A stretch of 6,614 bases of DNA from assembly GCA_947176325.1 (NCBI GenBank), contig CAMWQD010000068.1, positions 1 to 6,614 of the forward strand. Direction: 5' to 3'. The notes below the pieces were generated by a model. The model worked only from the letters and a program-made list of their open reading frames with translations. It was not told the DNA's origin and ran no database searches. Positions 5,821 to 6,614 of this stretch are shown here, piece after piece; position 1 is the first letter of the stretch, and every line of letters starts with the position of its first letter. This stretch comes from an uncultured Bacteroidales bacterium (GTDB lineage: Bacteria; Bacteroidota; Bacteroidia; Bacteroidales; P3). Both the position numbers and the translations under genes were made by a program.

Positions 5821-6614
5821 ACGTCGCCTGTGGTTCTGTCTCCTACTCGGAATGGTGCTGTCGCTTCCGCTTTTTCCGCAAGTCTACGGACAAGGCAAGG
5901 CTACGCTCGAAGGACGGGTAACCGACGAACACGGCAAGGGAATTGACTTTGTGGCGGTGGGGGTGGTGAATCTCGCGAATCCCATCGGCACCACCACCGA
6001 TGCCGACGGACGCTATACGCTGGAGGTGCCCGGCGGCATGGATCTGAAAGTTTCGTTCAGCCATACGGCCTACGACGATCTCGACCAAGGCATCCGGCTC
6101 AAGGGCGGCGAAAGGAAAACCCTGAACGTACAGCTGAAGACTTCGCATATCGAAATGGAGGAAGTGAAGGTGGAGGGCGCGCGCAAGCGCGGCGGAGCCT
6201 ATGTGAGCGTCACGCCCGTGGCAAGTCAGACCCTGCCCGGCATCATGGGAGGCGTGGAAGGCGTGTTGATGTCGTTGCCGGGGGTAAACAGCAACAACGA
6301 ACTTTCCTCGCAATATTCGGTGCGCGGAGGCAATTTCGACGAAAATCTGGTGTATGTGAACGGTATCGAGGTCTATCGGCCTTTCCTTACACGTTCCGGC
6401 GAACAGGAGGGCTTGAGCTTCGTCAATCCCGACTTGGTGCAGAACCTCACGTTCTCGGCGGGAGGATTCGATGCCAAATATGGCGACAAAATGGCCTCGG
6501 TGTTGGATATACGCTACAAGCAGCCGCAGAAATTCGCAGGCTCGGCGGGCATCAACTTCATGGGAGGACATCTGCATTTGGAGGGAGCCTCGAAAGACGG
6601 GCGCTTCACCTCCC
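5813..6614 (+). CDS. TonB-dependent outer-membrane receptor, N-terminal part (runs off the right edge)
   Basis: ATG 5813 opens a frame of 267 codons with no stop before the window ends. Residues 1-26 (MNKRRLWF, hydrophobic core, VYG|Q) form a signal peptide. Residues 29-110 form a carboxypeptidase-like regulatory domain (LEGRVTDEHGKGIDFVAV, then TTDADGRYTLEV), the common N-terminal extension of Bacteroidota receptors. From about 135 comes the TonB plug domain, with the signatures LMSLPGVNSNNELSSQYSVRG, NLVYVNGIEVY, GLSFVNPDLVQNLTFSAGGF and AKYGDKMASVLDI. The beta-barrel lies beyond the edge. No SusD partner can be seen in the window. The plug resembles a receptor group I recall as widely conserved in the phylum, with unknown substrate. 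The start overlaps the lgt-frame stop by 8 bases (ATGAATAA), so translational coupling is likely. The role is inferred from the family: energised uptake or surface assembly at the outer membrane. Confidence 0.92.
   Translation, partial: MNKRRLWFCLLLGMVLSLPLFPQVYGQGKATLEGRVTDEHGKGIDFVAVGVVNLANPIGTTTDADGRYTLEVPGGMDLKVSFSHTAYDDLDQGIRLKGGERKTLNVQLKTSHIEMEEVKVEGARKRGGAYVSVTPVASQTLPGIMGGVEGVLMSLPGVNSNNELSSQYSVRGGNFDENLVYVNGIEVYRPFLTRSGEQEGLSFVNPDLVQNLTFSAGGFDAKYGDKMASVLDIRYKQPQKFAGSAGINFMGGHLHLEGASKDGRFTS

Noticed and set aside
1..6614. tRNA or rRNA genes, insertion sequences, CRISPR arrays, prophage or defence genes.
   Set aside because: I looked for cloverleaf segments, terminal inverted repeats, transposase motifs and spaced direct repeats and saw none. 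The window is almost fully covered by ordinary genes.

Overview
The window looks like a chromosomal housekeeping region of a member of the Bacteroidota, probably Bacteroidales. Four signs point there: a TonB-dependent receptor with an N-terminal carboxypeptidase-like domain; a second carboxypeptidase-like protein of a type I associate with this phylum; a candidate promoter matching the Bacteroidota consensus (TTTG, 19 bases, TAnnTTTG-like box) ahead of alaS; and starts without clear Shine-Dalgarno sequences. Coding DNA is fairly GC-rich, while the one real intergenic gap is AT-rich. I cannot name a genus.

Layout. Bases 1-158 hold the N-terminus of a secreted protein of unknown function on the minus strand. 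A 125-base AT-rich divergent region (159-283) follows, with a good candidate promoter for the plus strand and a weaker one for the minus strand. The rest is one tightly packed plus-strand gene string: alaS (284-2926), a membrane-anchored M23/LytM-type peptidase (2948-3925), a small MerR-type regulator (3932-4252), an lgt reading frame that runs on in frame into a secreted carboxypeptidase-like domain (4246-5820), and the 5' part of a TonB-dependent receptor (5813 to past the window end). The gaps are 21 and 6 bases, followed by overlaps of 7 and 8 bases. I see no terminator, so co-transcription and partial translational coupling are likely.

How the genes fit together. AlaRS is general translation machinery. 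The rest of the string is mostly about the envelope: peptidoglycan cleavage (M23), lipoprotein maturation (Lgt), a periplasmic or surface domain of unknown role, and an outer-membrane receptor. The MerR protein is the only regulator in view and could control the string, but its target cannot be read from the sequence.

Most notable. (1) Lgt is fused in frame, through a Lys/Pro-rich linker and an internal signal-peptide-like segment, to a protein that looks as if it should be a separate secreted product. (2) A 17-base tandem duplication at the alaS/M23 junction duplicates the start region and creates a six-codon mini-ORF whose stop overlaps the M23 start. No mobile element, CRISPR array, RNA gene or wholly unfamiliar gene cluster is visible.
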